A stretch of DNA of 64,000 nucleotides from Camarhynchus parvulus (Eukaryota > Chordata > Aves > Passeriformes > Thraupidae), in assembly GCF_901933205.1 (NCBI RefSeq), contig NC_044582.1:17459820-17523819 (forward strand). The letters run 5' to 3'. A program made the translations under genes and the position numbers. The stretch's first letter is position 1. The number at the start of each line of letters is the position of its first letter. Of this stretch, positions 60,336 through 64,000 are shown piece by piece. A model generated the notes under the pieces. That model was given only the letters and a program-made list of their open reading frames with translations. It was not told the DNA's origin and did not search any database.

Positions 60336-63300
60336 CTGACTCTGTCCCAGTGTGGCCCAGGGGAGGAATTTCCTACACTCCAACCCTTTCTCTTCCTTCG
60401 TTCCCATGTCCAGCAGCACCCCACGACCTGACTGGAAGTACTGGGGTTTTACCTATGAGAGCTTGCAGCATCCTGAGCCAGTTAGACTTTCCTGCAGGTA
60501 TTATGAGTGGCCAAATGCTCCTCCAGAGGCTGCCATTCCAGGCTGGCATTACCAGAGCATTGATTAGCAGCTTTAGGAGAGAGCTGAAGAGCTCCTTGAG
60601 AGGAGGGAGCACAGACAATCCTGCTCCTGCACAAAGGTGTGAGCTTCATTAGCCGGGGAATTTGCCTTTCCTCTTCGCTCCTGCCGAGGCTGTGTGAATT
60701 GGCTTGTGATGGTTTTGTTCCCTGCTTGAATCCTGCAATCTGATTTACAGCCTTTGAGCGGGCTGAGGCAAACTGTGCAGCTGAATACAGAGGGAGGGAG
60801 CAGCAAGTGAAGCGAGGGAGCTGGGGAGAAGCAGAGAGGAGCTGCTCCATGCATGGACTGCAGAGAAGGTGGCGTAGAAAGCCCCCAGAGGCATTAATCA
60901 TCTCTTTTGCCCTTTTTGCAATCAGACACATTTTCCTGGCCTGCTCACACGAGTCCATGTGTCTGCCAGCTGCCTCTTGCAAGCTCTGAAAGAAGTCATT
61001 GAGTCTCTCTGAGAAAACTGCCTTGGCTCACGGGCTCAGAACATCAGACTGACTCCACACAGGGCTGCAGCTCCAAGAAAACCACGCTGATCTGCCAAGC
61101 AAGGAGCTGGAAGCAGAGGTTTGAAGGATGCATGTTACCCCAGATGAAATAACACACTTGGAGTTATTATCCCCAGCCTTAGAGCACTGAGATTTGTTGA
61201 ATTTCCTCAGGTGTCCTCCAAATCACCACTGTCATCCTGGCACGGGTTTGTGTCTTCAGGTCTTTGATCCTGCAACTTCAGGAAATGAATGAGATGGAAT
61301 TTAAGAAAATGAAATGGAGAAACACAAGGAATGTCCTAACCAAATGTGCACCAGGGAAAATGGGGTGTAACGAGGCATTCCCTCAGGCAAAACCTCTGGC
61401 ATTCATTCAGCAGGGTGATGCTGCACATGCCCACAGGTGGGTACAGGAATTCACACCAGCAGCTTTCCTATGGATATTCCACAGGAAATGGAATTTCCAT
61501 CCATTCCTATATTCCTATTCCATCCTAGGAACGCCTCTGTGAGAGTGCTTTTGGCTCTCTGTGCTTATTTAATCTCCAAAATAACATCCTCATCTTGATT
61601 GAGCTTTGAAGCTGCACAGAGGGATTCCCTGTCTACCTGCCCTCCTTGCACATCCAGGATTCAGCAGCCCTTGGACAGCCTGTTTCCATAACAACAGAGG
61701 AGGAAAAACCTGAGAACTACTCAGTGATTGCATGGAGGGCTGGTTGGAGCGGCCTCCAGAGGGGCACCAGGCTCCTGAACCCCCCCAGGCTGGGAGGAGA
61801 CCCCAGAGAATTCCCTTCTCCTCCCGCCTCCCTTGAGGGAAACTTCAGCTCTGCGGAGGTGGGAACTGGAACGAGCAGCTCAGCTCTGACCCTCACATAG
61901 GGGCTGATGCCTTTCAGCTCCATCAGTTAATTTTTATCCATTATCCTCCTGCTGTGCATCCTCCTTCCCCCCTCTTCCCCAGGGCAATATTGACTCAGTC
62001 CCCCCGTGCAGACCCTCCAGGCACCCCCTGCTCCCTGGGGACCCCGAGTTGTGTTTAAGGAGCACCCAGGAGGTGTCTGGGAGCCCCAGGGACAAACCTC
62101 CCTGGCCAGTGAGACCTTCTGAGTGCCAATTACAGAACAGAACCACAGCATTGTAAAAACCCCTCTTTATTCTATAAACCACACGTTTGTATTGCCAACA
62201 CTCCCCATTCCACTGTCATCGTTTGCACCAGCCCCAGCCTGATTTCTGTATTTTTGGATCTTGTCTCAGGAGCGAGCACACAGCCCACACAACGCTGAAC
62301 TCGTGGTCATTACTGCAACAGAAATAATAATAAATGATTCTGCAAGCAAAACAAACCCTGTGCAGATTGGGCAGTGAAGATGCCTCTCTAGCAGCTTTAA
62401 TTTAAGGCAGTTTGGTGTTTTTTTTCCCTGGTTCAGAAGTGAATTGCTCACTTAATGAGCACGGGTCTCGTTCTGATCAATGTATCCCAGTTTCACAGGC
62501 TATCACTCCTGATTTATCCCAGCACTCCAACCATGCTCCTCCCTTACTCAGCTGTCTTTTTTTATTCATTCCAGCTTGTCTTTGCCCTTTCTGGCATCCA
62601 TAACTCCAGAGGCACCAGTGAGAGCACTTACTCAGCACAGGTGAGGAGGCAGCTGCTGATTAACTCCCTGTAATCCATGGTCCTTCCCAGCCCAGACAGA
62701 GCCCTGCAGTGGCAGCAATCCATTTATCCTCTCCTTGGGTCACACTCCAAGCCAATAACCTCATCAGCCTAAACACCCTTAAGCTTCCTTATCCCCTTCA
62801 TCACACTTTAAGCCATATTTTACTTTCTCTTGCCTTTTGCATGCTGAACTTGCAGTTCCTCCATGGCCTTGCACAACTTATCCCACTGACTCTGCAGTCA
62901 CCCCACAGAGTGAGTGGAAGTCTCACTTTTCCACCTAATTACCTCATTTTCTTTGGTGGACCAAAAGTAGATTTTCTGGGAGGCACATAAGTAAAGTTTC
63001 CCTGGTCATGAAGGGAACTAATGCTTAGGACAAAGATAATTATTTCTATCGAAGGACAAATATTTGCCATAAAACTGCAGGGAAAATATTGCATTTCACC
63101 TCTACCATTGTCATGGTCAGTTTCTAATGAGCTAATACATGATATATTTTAAAGAGAAAACATAGTTCCTATTTAAAACTACTCAATTTTGAGCTACATT
63201 GGTCAATTAATGTGTTAGGAACCATCAGAGGTGCCCCCAGGGGTTATCTTGGCTTTATTACAGCAGGATTTAAACCCAGCCTTAACTGAGTGGTCTGTGA

Positions 63301-64000
63301 TCACATCTAGGCCTGGTTTAAAGGAGGCTTTGTCAGCACTGGGCTTGTCACAGCCCTCAAAACCCTCTCTGGAGATCCCCAGCCATAAATCTGCAGCTTG
63401 CTCAGTGTTTTAAATCCAAATAACATCTTTTAATGAGAAAACATGAGTCAAAACACTGAAGTGTGAGTATTTCTCACTGGGTTTTGGTTTTTTTCTCTTC
63501 CCCAGTGAATGAATCACTGGCAGCATTCACACCTCCAACCATTGCTTTGAATATTTCAGGGATTTTTTTTTTTATTTGAAGACATGATTTTTTAAATTTT
63601 CTTCTCTCTCAGCTGCTTGTGATAAACACAACTCCCTATCCCATTTTACATTTCAACGTGGAACATTAAAAGTGTGTCAAAAGGGTAAGTCAATACTGTC
63701 TTCTCTTTAAATACATAACCTGCTTAGAAATTTGAGTCTATTTCTAACTGTTTAGGGCTTTTTAACCAGCACTGCTTATATTTAATTGAAAGTTAAATGA
63801 CATTAAACAGCAAATCATTCTCTGGTGGATTTCTTGTGCCATCAACACGTCACCTTTGGACATGCAGTGACACTTTTTCAGGCCATGCTAAGGGTGGCAC
63901 AGTGGGGGAAAACAGAATAAAAAATCAATCTGGGGTGGATTTACATCTCCAGTCTGGCACCAGAAGAAGCTGAAACATCCCCAAATTTTGCCAACTCATT
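60336..64000. other. Non-coding sequence to window end
   Basis: No gene is supported. The minus frame of 166 codons at 60482-60982 has no recognisable domain. A purine-rich run near 60787-60845 (GAGGGAGGGAGCAGCAAGTG and following) could belong to a transcript leader, but no splice or coding context supports that. The end of the window is AT-rich and unremarkable. Confidence 0.55.

Noticed and set aside
60482..60982. Minus-strand frame of 166 codons
   Set aside because: No recognisable domain and no splice or start context; competing frames are open on the plus strand.

Overview
The window looks like non-coding nuclear DNA from a bird, most probably a songbird (Passeriformes). The evidence is at least fourteen fragments of CR1 non-LTR retrotransposon 3' ends, including the avian CR1 tail resembling ATTCTATGATTCTATG and the conserved 3' segment around it, plus ten solo LTRs of several endogenous-retrovirus families. 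One of those families (five copies) resembles LTRs I associate with oscine genomes, but I am recalling that rather than checking it. AT-rich spacers and strong CpG depletion also fit an amniote intergenic or long-intron region.

I could not support any protein-coding gene or exon. The longest open frames (about 160 to 210 codons) overlap repeats, low-complexity sequence or GC-richer stretches, and none shows a domain I recognise. No tRNA, rRNA, CRISPR array or prokaryotic feature was found.

Layout: 0-15 kb is mostly unique AT-rich DNA with a dispersed direct duplication (2.7 and 6.2 kb), a (GT)n tract against a CR1 tail, a 34-bp-unit minisatellite with alternating unit types (10.85-11.33 kb) and a CpG-retaining stretch just before it. 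From 15.5 to 25 kb lie a divergent LTR with TATA box and polyadenylation signal, two CR1 tails, a compact 310-bp LTR with a perfect 6-bp target duplication (21.6 kb), and two LTRs of the five-copy family. From 28 to 41 kb are a CR1 tail, two near-identical 461-bp LTRs in opposite orientation (28.9 and 40.3 kb), a 135-bp-arm inverted repeat around an AT-rich spacer (30.3-31.3 kb), a seven-unit 31-bp tandem repeat (34.1 kb), and another five-family LTR (37.7 kb). From 43 to 60 kb are more CR1 tails (two tail-to-tail at 53 kb), LTRs at 45.5 and 59.9 kb, and an orphan LTR-like insertion at 50.8 kb. The rest shows no recognisable element; some patches have the texture of conserved non-coding DNA, which needs alignment to test.

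No previously undescribed gene system is visible. The points most worth checking are the inverted repeat, the LTR families with target-site duplications, and the CpG-retaining unique segments.
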